Shown: positions 33,766 to 45,445 of the stretch, in pieces | Layout: each line of letters begins with the position of its first letter | How positions within the stretch are numbered: the stretch's first letter is position 1 | Origin: Methylorubrum rhodesianum | Lineage (GTDB): Bacteria; Pseudomonadota; Alphaproteobacteria; Rhizobiales; Beijerinckiaceae | Assembly (NCBI RefSeq): GCF_014199985.1 | Contig: NZ_JACHOS010000009.1 | Span: 1-64,000, forward strand | Direction of reading: 5' to 3' | DNA: 64,000 bases | Notes under the pieces: generated by a model | The model's input: the letters and a program-made list of their open reading frames with translations, nothing else | What the model was told of the DNA's origin: nothing | Databases searched by the model: none | Made by a program: the position numbers and the translations under genes

Positions 33766-34908
33766 ATGTCCCAGAGGCCGGATCGGGGGCGTGGTGTGAC
33801 GAAGCGGAGCGCGTTGGCAAGCCTTCTCATCCTCGCGCTCGCAGGCCATGCCGACGCCGCCGAGCCGCTGAAGATCGGACTCGCCGCCCCCTTGAGCGGG
33901 CCGGATGCCGGGTTCGGCCAGGGGGCGCGGCTCGGGGCCGAGCAGGCGATCGCCGAGATCAACCGGGCGGGCGGAGTGACGGGCCGCAAGCTGCAGCTCG
34001 TGGTGCAGGACGACGCCGCCGACCCGAAGCAGGCGATGGCCGTCGCCCGCCGCTTCGCCGGCAGCGGCGTGCGCTTCGTGATCGGGCCGCTCACCTCGGG
34101 GGCGAGCGCTGCGGCGAGTGCGGTCTACGAGGAGGCCGGCATCGTCTCGGTCACGCCGGGGGCGTCCTGGGCGCCCCTGACCCGCCGCGGCGCCGGCCTG
34201 CTGTTCAGGCTCTCGGGCAGCGACGCGCAGCAGGGTGCGATCGGGGGCACGCTGCTCGCCGAGCGTTTCCGTGGGAAGCCGGTCGCCGTGGTCCACGACA
34301 AGACCAGCTTCGGCCGCGGGCTCGCCGACGAGGCCGTCCGCGCTCTCAAGGCCCGCGGCGGGCAGGAGCGGCTGTTCGAGGGCGTCTCCCGCGACGATCG
34401 CGAGATCGCCGCGCTCGTCGCCAAGCTGCGGGCGCTCGGGATCGAAGCGATCTATTTCGGCGGTCTGTCGGCGCCGGCGACCGGACTGATCCGGGCGATG
34501 CGCGAGGCCGGCCTGACGACGACGGTGATCGGCAGCGACGGGCTGCTCGACAAGGAATTCTCGCAGGTGCCCGGCGCGGAGGGCACGCTGATGACGGTTC
34601 CCTCCGCGCCGCCGCGCCTGCCCGAGCCGAGGGGCGCCAGGGCGCCGAGAAGTCCCGAGGCCGACCTGTTCGCCGGCTCGGCCTACGCGGCGGTCGAGAT
34701 CCTGCGGCAGGGGATCGAGGGCGCGCGCTCGGTCGAGCCGGCCAAGGTCGCGGCCTATCTGCACGGCGGCGCCCCCCTTCGCACGGTGCTCGGCGAGGTG
34801 GCGTTCGACGCGGGCGGCGATCTCGTGAAGCCGCCCTTCACGGTGTTCGCGTGGCGCCGGCTGCCGGACGGGCGGCTCGACTTTGCCGGCAACGAAGTCT
34901 CGCCATGA
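33766..34908 (+). CDS. Periplasmic substrate-binding protein of a branched-chain amino acid type ABC transporter
   Basis: A protein of about 380 aa with an N-terminal signal peptide (SALASLLILALAGHADAAEP) and a Peripla_BP_6 (LivJ-type) fold, starting LKIGLAAPLSGPDAGFG. Characteristic segments are GAEQAIAEINRAGGVTGRKL and AIYFGGLSAPATGLIRAMREAG. It should capture amino acids or related amides in the periplasm. No permease or ATPase gene is adjacent, so it is an orphan component. Start ambiguous: ATG 33766 or GTG 33796, the latter giving a more standard signal peptide. It is divergent from the XdhC operon. Confidence 0.88.
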   Translation: MSQRPDRGRGVTKRSALASLLILALAGHADAAEPLKIGLAAPLSGPDAGFGQGARLGAEQAIAEINRAGGVTGRKLQLVVQDDAADPKQAMAVARRFAGSGVRFVIGPLTSGASAAASAVYEEAGIVSVTPGASWAPLTRRGAGLLFRLSGSDAQQGAIGGTLLAERFRGKPVAVVHDKTSFGRGLADEAVRALKARGGQERLFEGVSRDDREIAALVAKLRALGIEAIYFGGLSAPATGLIRAMREAGLTTTVIGSDGLLDKEFSQVPGAEGTLMTVPSAPPRLPEPRGARAPRSPEADLFAGSAYAAVEILRQGIEGARSVEPAKVAAYLHGGAPLRTVLGEVAFDAGGDLVKPPFTVFAWRRLPDGRLDFAGNEVSP

Positions 34909-35035
34909 GCCCAACAACGAGACGGTTCGGAACCGCGGCCGCCGTGAAACCCACCGGAGGTTGAGGTTAAGCGGTCGATCCGCGGCGGATATTCTTGCAC
35001 AAACCGCCTCCGACGCTTAAGTCGCAGGCTTGGTG

Positions 35036-35110
35036 CCCTTCGCGAAACGCCCGTCGCGCCGCTTGCCCGGCCGGAGGGAGGACTCCCCGATCCGGGAGTT
35101 TCGCGAAAGG
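35036..35110 (+). promoter_or_regulatory. Structured leader upstream of infA
   Basis: Two inverted repeats occur in the 336-base gap before infA. The outer one pairs CCCTTCGCGAAAC (35036-35048) with GTTTCGCGAAAGG (35098-35110), one mismatch. The inner one pairs ACTCCC (35082-35087) with GGGAGT (35094-35099) and shares two bases with the outer arm, so the two stems partly exclude each other. This could be an mRNA switch or a palindromic repeat. The rest of the gap shows nothing recognisable. Confidence 0.45.
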
Positions 35111-35244
35111 CGCCCGACGCCCGGCATCGCTGACGCCTCTCGTCCCGAGCGGATCGGACCCGCAGCGCCGCGCGTTTCGCACGACAGACCGATTTTGGAT
35201 TTGCCGGAGCGCCCCGTGCAGGCAGCCCGGCCGGAGACAGGTGC

Positions 35245-35523
35245 ATGGCGAAAGAGGAATTGATGCAGTTCGACGGCTTGGTCGTCGAGATCCTGCCGGA
35301 CGCGCGCTACCGCGTGCAGCTCGACCAGGGTCACGAGATCGTCGCCTACACGGCCGGCAAGATGAAGAAGAACCGCATCAAGACCCTGGCCGGCGACCGC
35401 GTCACCGTCGAGATGTCCCCCTACGATCTGGAAAAGGGCCGCCTCGTGTTCCGTCACAAGGACGAGCGCTCCTCCGGCCCGCGCCCGCCGCAGCGCGGCG
35501 GTCAGCAGTTCCGCCGCCGCTGA
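35245..35523 (+). CDS. infA: Translation initiation factor IF-1, long variant with basic tail
   Basis: A 92-aa OB-fold protein that binds the ribosomal A site during initiation. The core ([20 protein letters not shown] at the start, then [20 protein letters not shown] and [13 protein letters not shown]) is IF-1. A 20-residue Arg/Gly/Pro-rich tail extends beyond the usual 72 residues. This looks like the second, longer IF-1 type that many alphaproteobacteria carry besides the canonical one, though I cannot see the rest of the genome. GGAG precedes ATG 35245 by 8 bases. It converges with parC and has a long structured leader. Confidence 0.93.
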   Translation: MAKEELMQFDGLVVEILPDARYRVQLDQGHEIVAYTAGKMKKNRIKTLAGDRVTVEMSPYDLEKGRLVFRHKDERSSGPRPPQRGGQQFRRR

Positions 35524-35562
35524 CGGCGCCGGACCGCTTCTCGTTGGATCGAACGTGCCGAG

Positions 35563-35582
35563 CGGCGCCCTGTAGGGCACCG
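35563..35582. terminator. Hairpin between the convergent infA and parC genes
   Basis: CGGCGCCC-TGTA-GGGCACCG, 8-bp arms with one mismatch, lies 40 bases after the infA stop and 18 bases before the parC stop. The position suits a terminator for both strands, but there is no T-run. Confidence 0.4.
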
Positions 35583-35600
35583 CCCGAAAGCCCCGAAAAG

Positions 35601-37850
35601 TTACTTCCCGAACCGCTCGAACTTCGGGAAGCTGCGGGTCATCAGCGTGCCGGCATCGGACCGGTGGCCCATCCACTTCTCCAGCATCCCCGCATTCGCC
35701 AGCCGCGCCTGACCCGAGCCGTCGCGCCAGGGCAGGCCCTCGGCCAGGGTGAAGACGCAGGCATCCGCGAGCCGGCTCTGGCGGCAGCGCTGCAGCCGCA
35801 CGCCCTTGCCGCGGCCGAGCTCCGTGACTTCGGAAGCCGGGAAGACCAGCATCAGCTTGTCGGACGAGCAGACGGCGATGTGGTCGCCCTCCGCCGGTAC
35901 CAGAAGCACCGCGCTGGCCCCCTCGTCGAGGCCGAGGATCGCCTTTCCTTTGCGGGTATTGGCCACCAGCGCGTCGGAGGGCGCGATGAAGCCGCGCCCG
36001 TCCGAGCCGGCGACGAGCAGCTTGCTCTCGGGCTTGTAGGGCAAAGCCGCGACGATCTCGGTGCCGTCGTCGAGATCGACCATCAGCCGCACCGGATCGC
36101 CGAAGCCGCGCCCGCCGGGCAGCTTCGAGGCCTCCAGGGTGAAGACCTTGCCGTTGGAGGCGAGCAGCAGGATTTTCGCCGTCGTCTCGCTGAGGAAAGA
36201 GACCTTCAGGGTGTCGTCGCCCTTGAAGGCGACGCCGGACAGCTCGGTGACGTGCCCCTTCAGAGCGCGGATCCAGCCCTTCTCGGACAGGATCACGGTG
36301 ATCGGCTCGCGCTCGACCATGGCGGCGGTGAAATCGATGCCGGCGGTGTCCGGCGGGTTCTCCAGGGTGCTGCGCCGCTTGCCCAGCTTGGTCTCGGGCC
36401 CGAACGTCTTCTTCACCGCGCGGATCTGCTTGGTGATCTCGGTCCACTGGAGCTTCTCGGAACCGAGCAGCGCCTCGATCCCCTCCTTCTCCCGGGTCAG
36501 CTCCTCGAACTCGCGCTTGAGCTCCATCTCCTCGAGCTTACGGAGCGAGCGCAGGCGGGTGTCGAGGATGGCGTTGGCCTGCAGCTCGGTGAGTTCGAAC
36601 CGGGCCATCAGGGCCGCCTTCGGCTCGTCCTCCTCGCGGATGATGCGGATCACCTCGTCGAGATCGAGATAGACGATGAGCAGGCCGCCCAGGATCTCGA
36701 GGCGCCGCTCGATCTGGCCGAGGCGGTAGCTCGAGCGGCGCTGGAGCACCACGCGGCGATGGTCGATCCACTCGCGCAGGCACTCGGCGAGCCCGATGAC
36801 GCGGGGCACGACGCCGCCGACCAGCACGTTGAGATTGAGCGGGACCCGCGCCTCCAGCTCCGAGAGACGGAACAGCGATTCCATCAGCAGCACCGGATCG
36901 ACCGAGCGCGAGCGCGGCTCCAGCACGATGCGCACATCCTCGGCCGACTCGTCGCGCACGTCGGCGAGAAGCGGCAGCTTCTTCTCCTGGAGGAGATCGG
37001 CGAGCTTCTCGATCAGCCGCGCCTTGGGCACGCCGTAGGGGATCTCGGTGACGACGATGTTCCAGGTGCCGCGTCCGAGATCCTCCTTGGCCCAGCGGGC
37101 ACGGACGCGAAAGCCGCCCCGGCCGGTGCGGTAGGCTTCGCGGATCGTCTCGGCGCTGTCGATCAGGATGCCGCCGGTCGGAAAATCCGGCCCCTGCACG
37201 AAGGTGCAGAGCTGCTCCGAGGTCGCCTCGCGGTTCTGGATCAGGTAGAGCGCCGCGTCGCAGAGCTCGGCGGCGTTGTGGGGCGGAATCGAAGTCGCCA
37301 TGCCGACCGCGATGCCCTGGCTGCCGTTGGCGAGCAGGTTCGGGAAGGCCGCCGGCAGGACGACGGGCTCCTCCTTCTCGCCGTTGTAGGAGGGGCGGAA
37401 ATCGACCGTGTCCTCGTCGATCCCGTCGAGCAGCAGGCGGGCGACCTCGGTCAGCCGCGCCTCGGTGTAACGGTAGGCGGCCGGGCCGTCGCCGTCGATA
37501 TTGCCGAAATTGCCCTGGCCATCCACCAGCGGGTAGCGCTGGGCGAAGTCCTGGGAGAGGCGCACCAGCGCGTCGTAGATCGCCTGGTCGCCGTGGGGGT
37601 GGAAGTCACCCATCACGTCGCCGACGATCTTCGCGCACTTCTTGAACGCCGAGCTCGGATCGAGCCGCAGCAGGCGCATGCCGTAGAGGATGCGCCGGTG
37701 CACGGGCTTGAGGCCGTCGCGGGCATCGGGCAGCGCGCGCTGCATGATCGTCGAGAGCGCGTAGGCGTAGTAGCGCTCCTCCAGCGCCGTCTTCAGTTCG
37801 ACGCTCTCGATGCCGTCGCCCGGCGGCGGCAGGACGGGCTGGCCCATCAC
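35601..37850 (-). CDS. parC: DNA topoisomerase IV subunit A
   Basis: DNA breakage-rejoining subunit of the type II topoisomerase that separates daughter chromosomes. The 749-aa protein carries the winged-helix and tower region with the catalytic Tyr128 in [11 protein letters not shown], the [20 protein letters not shown] start and [14 protein letters not shown], where quinolone-resistance positions fall. The C-terminal third holds beta-pinwheel repeats (for example [20 protein letters not shown]). The length and the absence of the GyrA box mark it as ParC, not GyrA. It is followed leftward by infA converging; recO lies behind its start on the same strand. Confidence 0.95.
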   Translation of the reverse strand: MMGQPVLPPPGDGIESVELKTALEERYYAYALSTIMQRALPDARDGLKPVHRRILYGMRLLRLDPSSAFKKCAKIVGDVMGDFHPHGDQAIYDALVRLSQDFAQRYPLVDGQGNFGNIDGDGPAAYRYTEARLTEVARLLLDGIDEDTVDFRPSYNGEKEEPVVLPAAFPNLLANGSQGIAVGMATSIPPHNAAELCDAALYLIQNREATSEQLCTFVQGPDFPTGGILIDSAETIREAYRTGRGGFRVRARWAKEDLGRGTWNIVVTEIPYGVPKARLIEKLADLLQEKKLPLLADVRDESAEDVRIVLEPRSRSVDPVLLMESLFRLSELEARVPLNLNVLVGGVVPRVIGLAECLREWIDHRRVVLQRRSSYRLGQIERRLEILGGLLIVYLDLDEVIRIIREEDEPKAALMARFELTELQANAILDTRLRSLRKLEEMELKREFEELTREKEGIEALLGSEKLQWTEITKQIRAVKKTFGPETKLGKRRSTLENPPDTAGIDFTAAMVEREPITVILSEKGWIRALKGHVTELSGVAFKGDDTLKVSFLSETTAKILLLASNGKVFTLEASKLPGGRGFGDPVRLMVDLDDGTEIVAALPYKPESKLLVAGSDGRGFIAPSDALVANTRKGKAILGLDEGASAVLLVPAEGDHIAVCSSDKLMLVFPASEVTELGRGKGVRLQRCRQSRLADACVFTLAEGLPWRDGSGQARLANAGMLEKWMGHRSDAGTLMTRSFPKFERFGK

Positions 37851-37966
37851 TCACTCCACATCGTCAATTCGTCTTCGAGGGCCGACCCTGCGCCGGCTCC
37901 CGTCGTCCCGCCCCCCGTCGTGACCGAGTGCGGACCCCTGAAATCAGATGGAACATAACACGAACA

Positions 37967-38710
37967 TCATCCGCTCTGGCCAGTGCCGAGTGCGACGAAT
38001 CGTGCCCGCTCCTCCGGTGCGTCCTGCGCCCGCGGGCGCCAGACATGCTGATCGAGGAAATAGCCCGTCAAGGTAAACCCCTCCCGAACGTCGCCCGCAT
38101 CGGGCGTGCGCCAGCCGCTGCCGGGCTGGTCGCGATCGCGCAGGAAGGGCGGCAGGGCCAGCAACCGGTCGCGATAGGGCTCGCCCGCCGAGGCGCTGAC
38201 CGCGCGCCCGCTCTTGGGCGAGACGTAGACCAGCGCGTCGTTGGCCCCCGTCGCCGCGCAATGCGACAGGTCGAGGCCGAAGCCGAGGCTCGCCAGCAGC
38301 GCCATTTCGAACCGCACCATCAGGGCGGGGGCGATCTCGGGATCGTCGAGATGGGTCATCAGAACCTGCACCGCCTCGTAGAGCTCCGGATGCGGGTCGC
38401 GCTCGGGCAGGAGCCGCAGCAGGGCGGAGAGATGGCCGATTCCGTAGAGCGCCAGCCCCGAACCCATCAGCCGCGAGGCATTCATGGTCAGGGGCTCGAC
38501 GGCGTAGGAGCCGAGCGCCCCGTCGAGCCGCGCCCGCCACGTGGCGCGGAGCGTGTTGCCGGGCTGAAGCATCGGCTGCATCCGCCGCGAGCGCCCGCCA
38601 TGGACGAGCCCGAGATGACGCCCGTGCTCCGGCGTCATCAGTTCGAGCACAACCCCGGTCTCGCCGTGCTTGCGCAGGCCGATCACGAGGCCTTCGTCGG
38701 TCCACTGCAT
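37967..38710 (-). CDS. recO: DNA repair protein RecO
   Basis: A 247-aa recombination mediator that, with RecR, loads RecA on single-strand gaps. The N-terminal OB fold (MQWTDEGLVIGLRKHGETGV, then LELMTPEHGRHLGLVHGGRSR) and the helical C-terminal part (LYEAVQVLMTHLDD, FEMALLASLGFGLDLSHCA) are typical. Only one Cys of the zinc-finger seen in some RecOs is retained. ATG 38710 was chosen; the preceding bases have no strong ribosome-binding site. It lies 116 bases ahead of parC on the same strand, likely one transcript. Confidence 0.93.
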   Translation of the reverse strand: MQWTDEGLVIGLRKHGETGVVLELMTPEHGRHLGLVHGGRSRRMQPMLQPGNTLRATWRARLDGALGSYAVEPLTMNASRLMGSGLALYGIGHLSALLRLLPERDPHPELYEAVQVLMTHLDDPEIAPALMVRFEMALLASLGFGLDLSHCAATGANDALVYVSPKSGRAVSASAGEPYRDRLLALPPFLRDRDQPGSGWRTPDAGDVREGFTLTGYFLDQHVWRPRAQDAPEERARFVALGTGQSG

Positions 38711-38837
38711 GGGAGAGAGATAAGCATTTTTTCGCCCCGCGGGAGCACGAAGGACACTGATCTGTGAAGCGGGCGCAGGGCCGTTTCCCGGCCTGATGGA
38801 AATTGCTACGCCTTCACCCGCAACAGGAGATTCGGCG

Positions 38838-39230
38838 ATGTTCGCGGGGCGTCGGGGCATGGTGTTCGCGGTGGCCCTGACAGCGGCCGGCTGCTCGGTG
38901 CGCGCGGCGCCGCCTTCCACCGCCACGACCACGGGCCCCGTGCGCGAGCGGATCGCGACGCTCACCCGCGGCCAGGTCGAGTTCGGCTCGGTCTCGCTGA
39001 TCCCGGTGCGGTTCGAACACAGCCGGATCGCCGGACCGTTCGAGGACGGAGGCCGACGGCTGTATTGCGTCTCGACCCGGATGAAGGGCCGTACCTTCGG
39101 CAAGCCCGAGCGGCCGAAGCTCGTGGTACGGGAGGAGGCCGGCGCGCTCACCGTCCTGCGCGACGAGGAGGACGTGTGCGAAGGGCACCGCAGCGAGCCG
39201 TTTTCGGAGTTGGATTCGCCAGCCGGCTGA
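38838..39230 (+). CDS. Small lipoprotein of unknown function
   Basis: A 130-aa exported protein. Residues 1-18 form a lipoprotein signal peptide ending in the lipobox LTAAGC with Cys19 as the expected lipid-modified residue. The mature part is hydrophilic, with two more cysteines (YCVSTRM and EDVCEG) that may form a disulfide. AGGAGA precedes ATG 38838 by about 9 bases. It is divergent from recO. I do not recognise a family. Confidence 0.7.
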   Translation: MFAGRRGMVFAVALTAAGCSVRAAPPSTATTTGPVRERIATLTRGQVEFGSVSLIPVRFEHSRIAGPFEDGGRRLYCVSTRMKGRTFGKPERPKLVVREEAGALTVLRDEEDVCEGHRSEPFSELDSPAG

Positions 39231-39269
39231 GAGCCTGACGACCTGCGTTGCGCCGGCAAATTCCTCGCT

Positions 39270-39396
39270 CCTCATACTGAGGTGCCGAGCGAAGCGCGGT
39301 CTCGAAGCACTCCGGAGCGGTCGATCCCACGGCGCCCGCTCCGGTGAAACGTCGCGGCGTGCTTCGAGGCTGCCGGCGCAGCACCTCAGCATGAGG
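39270..39396. repeat. 127-bp nested palindromic element
   Basis: Three nested inverted repeats share one axis. The outer arms are 39270-39285 and 39381-39396 (16 bp, CCTCATACTGAGGTGC against CCTCATGCTGAGGTGC). The middle pair is CTCGAAGCAC at 39301-39310 and 39359-39368. The inner pair is CCGGAGCGG at 39312-39320 and 39336-39344. The outer sequence belongs to the intergenic palindromes that occur in many copies in Rhizobiales genomes. It fills the gap between the lipoprotein gene and chaC. Confidence 0.88.
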
Positions 39397-39485
39397 GCCG
39401 TCGAGAGACGCCGGGACAGGGCGGTCAAACATGAGGTGACAGAGGGGTTGCGCTCGCGCGCCCAAAAGTGATCCGCTCCAGCCCA

Positions 39486-40181
39486 ATGGCTCTCCGTCCC
39501 CTGTCGCTGTCCCTCGACCTCATCGCCCGTGCCCATCCCGGCACCGTCCCCGACGACCCGAATGCGCTGACACTGCTCTCCGACGACGCCCTCGCGCCCG
39601 AACTCGAAGCGATGCTGGCGCGGCGCGCCTCATCGGACGGTGGTTTATGGGTGTTCGCCTACGGCTCGCTGCTGTGGAGCCCGGAATTCGCCTTCACCGA
39701 GCAGCGGCTCGGCACGGTGCGGGGCTGGCATCGCCGCTTCTGCCTCTTACAGCGGCGGTATCGCGGCACGCCGGAGAGGCCCGGCCTTGTGCTGGGGCTC
39801 GACCGGGGCGGCGTCTGCCGCGGCGTCGCCTTCCGCCTCGCCGACACCGACCCGCACGCGACCCTGATGCCGGTCTGGCGGCGGGAGATGAAGGGCAAGG
39901 GCTACGACGGCCGCTGGGTCGCGGTGGAAACGGAAGCCGGGCCGGTCACGGCTCTGACCTTCATGGTGAACCGGCAGAGCGACCGCTACACCGGACGGCT
40001 TTCCGACGAAGAGATCGCCCATAAGATCGCGACGGCCTGCGGACATCTGGGGCCCAGCGCCGAGTACCTGTTCCGCACCGTGGAAGCCTGCGCGCGGCTC
40101 GGCATCCACGACCGGCACCTGTGGTCGCTCCAGGCGCTCGTCGCCGAGCGCCTGCGCGAGCGGCACGCGGCCGGCCCCTAG
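39486..40181 (+). CDS. chaC: Gamma-glutamylcyclotransferase (ChaC family)
   Basis: A 231-aa cytoplasmic enzyme that cleaves the gamma-glutamyl bond of glutathione to give 5-oxoproline and Cys-Gly. The substrate-binding loop VFAYGSLLW is at residues 56-64, and the catalytic Glu is expected in RREMKGKGYD. MVNRQSDRYTGRLSDEEIA is typical of bacterial ChaC. An in-frame GTG 18 bases earlier (39468) is a possible start; ATG 39486 is preferred. In rhizobia and methylobacteria it is an isolated gene, as here, with palindromic repeats on both sides. Confidence 0.92.
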   Translation: MALRPLSLSLDLIARAHPGTVPDDPNALTLLSDDALAPELEAMLARRASSDGGLWVFAYGSLLWSPEFAFTEQRLGTVRGWHRRFCLLQRRYRGTPERPGLVLGLDRGGVCRGVAFRLADTDPHATLMPVWRREMKGKGYDGRWVAVETEAGPVTALTFMVNRQSDRYTGRLSDEEIAHKIATACGHLGPSAEYLFRTVEACARLGIHDRHLWSLQALVAERLRERHAAGP

Positions 40182-40189
40182 GCTCGCCC

Positions 40190-40281
40190 CGTCATCGCGG
40201 GGCGGAGCCGGAGCGATCCAGGGCGTCGTCCTTTTCGGCGGGGTCGCGCCGCTGGACGGCTTGGCTCCGCTCGCCGTGACG
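40190..40281. repeat. 92-bp palindromic element between convergent genes
   Basis: An imperfect inverted repeat from CGTCATCGCGGGGCGGAGCC (start) to GGCTCCGCTCGCCGTGACG (end), with GGAGCGATCCAG on the left matched by CTGGACGGCTTGGCTCC on the right. This is the CGTCATTGCGAGC...GATCCAG type common in Rhizobiales. It begins 8 bases after the chaC stop and ends 6 bases before the stop of the converging transglycosylase gene, so it probably also ends transcription. Confidence 0.8.
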
Positions 40282-40287
40282 AACGGA

Positions 40288-41073
40288 TTACTGCCCGTCG
40301 ATCCGGGCGCCCAGGAGCGCGATGGCCCGCTGGTAGACGCCGGCCGCGTTCCAGCCCTGGATCGCAGCGAAGTTCGGCTCGCCGGGCTGATAGCCCGCCC
40401 CCCGCTGCCAGCCGTGACCCTTCAGGAAGTTCGCGGTGGAGTTCAGCGCGTTCGGAGCGCTGTCGAGGCTGCCGCCGACGCCGTAGGTCAGGACGTTCTT
40501 GGGCAGGAACTGCGTGTGGCCGACCTCGCCGTGGGCCGCGCCGCGGGTCGTCGGCGTCAGCACGCCGCTGTCGACGAGCTTGAGCGCGGCGTAGAGCTGA
40601 TCGGTGAAGTAGGCCGAGCGGCGGCAATCGTAGGCGAGCGTCGCCACCGCCGAGAGGGTGTTGACGTTGCCCTTCACCGCGCCGAAGCCGGTCTCCATGC
40701 CCCAGATCGCCAGCAGGGGGCCCGGCGGCACGCCGTAGCGCTGCTCGATCGAGGCGAAGAGGGCCGCGTTCTGAGCCTTGAGGGCACGCCCGCGGGAGAC
40801 GATGGTGTTGCCGCCGCGCTTGGCCAGGAACTGGTCGAGCGAGAGCTTGAAGCTCTTCTGGCCGCGATCCGCCGAGATGGTGGCGGTGGAGTAGGAGGTG
40901 TTGGCGAGCGCCGCGAGCGCCGACGGGCTGGCACGGCCCTTGGCCTCGGCGATGAACTCGTCCTTCCAGGCCTCGAAGCCGGCGGCGGTGTTGCCGCACT
41001 GCGCCGCCTGCGCGGCGCCGGCCAGCCCCACCAAGGCGGCGGCGGCCGTCATTCTCAAACCGTGTCCGGTCAT
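40288..41073 (-). CDS. Lytic murein transglycosylase (MltB family)
   Basis: A 261-aa periplasmic enzyme that cleaves the glycan strand of peptidoglycan to give 1,6-anhydro-muropeptides. There is a signal peptide (MTAAAALVGLAGAAQAAQ, residues 8-25, cleavage after the Ala pair). The catalytic Glu127 is in LLAIWGMETGFGAVKGN, and GAAHGEVGHTQFLPKN follows as in SLT_2/MltB proteins. ATG 41073 has GGAG 6 bases upstream; ATG 41085 is an alternative. It lacks a C-terminal PG_binding domain, being shorter than MltB of E. coli (about 360 aa). It lies downstream of dnaE with a 238-base gap. Confidence 0.9.
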   Translation of the reverse strand: MTGHGLRMTAAAALVGLAGAAQAAQCGNTAAGFEAWKDEFIAEAKGRASPSALAALANTSYSTATISADRGQKSFKLSLDQFLAKRGGNTIVSRGRALKAQNAALFASIEQRYGVPPGPLLAIWGMETGFGAVKGNVNTLSAVATLAYDCRRSAYFTDQLYAALKLVDSGVLTPTTRGAAHGEVGHTQFLPKNVLTYGVGGSLDSAPNALNSTANFLKGHGWQRGAGYQPGEPNFAAIQGWNAAGVYQRAIALLGARIDGQ

Positions 41074-41311
41074 CCCACACTCCATCGTGCGGCGGCCATG
41101 CGGCGCCGCGGCATTCGAAGGGCTTCGGCCGCTTCGCGGCGCCGGGCGAACTCCGCCGATCGGAGTCCCCATGGGCCACCTTGGGTTTGGCCGAACCTTA
41201 CCTTGGCAGAATCACCGAGCTGTGGCGGCGATGAGGCACGAAAGGTTCTGCAACGCCCATATCCTGCGGAGGTGCGCGGATTGGTTACCGGAGCGTTGGG
41301 ACGGGGCCTCC

Positions 41312-44833
<3,522 letters not shown>

Positions 44834-45038
44834 GAGGGACCTTGTTCGGATCCCCCTAAGATCGCCGTTCAAGGCCTTGCGAGTCTGTCACCGGCACGCC
44901 GCACCGCGGGCGATATCCACCGTTCTTCGAACCCGGCGTCGTCCGGACGGGTGATCCAGTGTGAAACCACCCGCCTGATGACATTTCCTGTGAGCAACGC
45001 CTCCGGCACCGGAACAAAGCGCGCTCGAATGCGGACCG

Positions 45039-45143
45039 TTAATGGATCGGCGCCAAGGCTACCGCCCAGAGCGCGACCGCACCGAAGAGCAGGCCGAAGG
45101 CGGTGAACTCGACGACGCTGGTAAGGAACACGCGCTTGGTCAT
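45039..45143 (-). CDS. 34-aa single-span membrane peptide under a LexA box (SidA-like candidate)
   Basis: A very short gene: ATG at 45143, TAA at 45039-45041. The product starts MTKRVFLTSVVEFTAF, continues with a hydrophobic helix to about residue 31 and ends APIH. The positive N-terminus (Lys3, Arg4) predicts N-in orientation in the inner membrane. GGAG lies 8 bases before the ATG. A LexA-type operator and a sigma-70-like promoter lie directly upstream. By size, membrane nature and SOS control it resembles Caulobacter SidA, a 29-aa SOS-induced inhibitor of cell division, but sequence homology was not tested. dnaE follows on the same strand. Toxic or signalling roles other than division arrest remain possible. 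Confidence 0.75.
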   Translation of the reverse strand: MTKRVFLTSVVEFTAFGLLFGAVALWAVALAPIH

Positions 45144-45149
45144 GGCTTC

Positions 45150-45169
45150 CACTCCGTGTTGATGGAGTG
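45150..45169 (-). promoter_or_regulatory. Hairpin hiding the ribosome-binding site of the 34-aa gene
   Basis: In the mRNA, CACTCC (complement of 45164-45169) can pair with GGAGTG (complement of 45150-45155) across an 8-base loop. The right arm contains the only Shine-Dalgarno-like sequence of the small gene, so the pairing would limit its translation. Confidence 0.6.
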
Positions 45170-45198
45170 ATTTTTGTTCCTGTTTTGTTCTGTGTAAA
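45170..45198 (-). promoter_or_regulatory. LexA-controlled promoter of the 34-aa gene
   Basis: Read on the minus strand: -35 TTTACA (45193-45198), a 17-base spacer and -10 AAAAAT (45170-45175). The operator GTTC-N7-GTTC, 45176-45190 on the plus strand (GAAC-AAAACAG-GAAC on the transcribed strand), fills 15 of the 17 spacer bases. This is the consensus LexA site of alphaproteobacteria, and its position allows full block of RNA polymerase. The remaining gap up to lolD (45199-45445) shows no further feature. Confidence 0.8.
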
Positions 45199-45445
45199 GT
45201 CTGGGGACGCGGTGACACGGCGGTATGGTGAACGATGTGTTGCCAGCGCCACTGTGAGGCTGCAGCCTCCCGCGCCCGACCGCCGCCGAGCGCCCTGCCT
45301 CGGTGCCGATGCGTGGCAGGCCCTTTCCATTATTGCGAGGCGGATACGATGCGATCCAGCGCCTGCCCTCTCCGGATCCGCGCCACCGAGGCGCCTCGCA
45401 TTCGCACGCGATGACGGCTGAGGATCGAACCCGAGGCGCTCGCCC

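Noticed and set aside
44900..44935. GTTC/GAAC pairs near the dnaE start as a second LexA box
   Set aside because: The elements found there (GTTCTTCGAAC) form an inverted repeat with wrong spacing, not the GTTC-N7-GTTC direct repeat.
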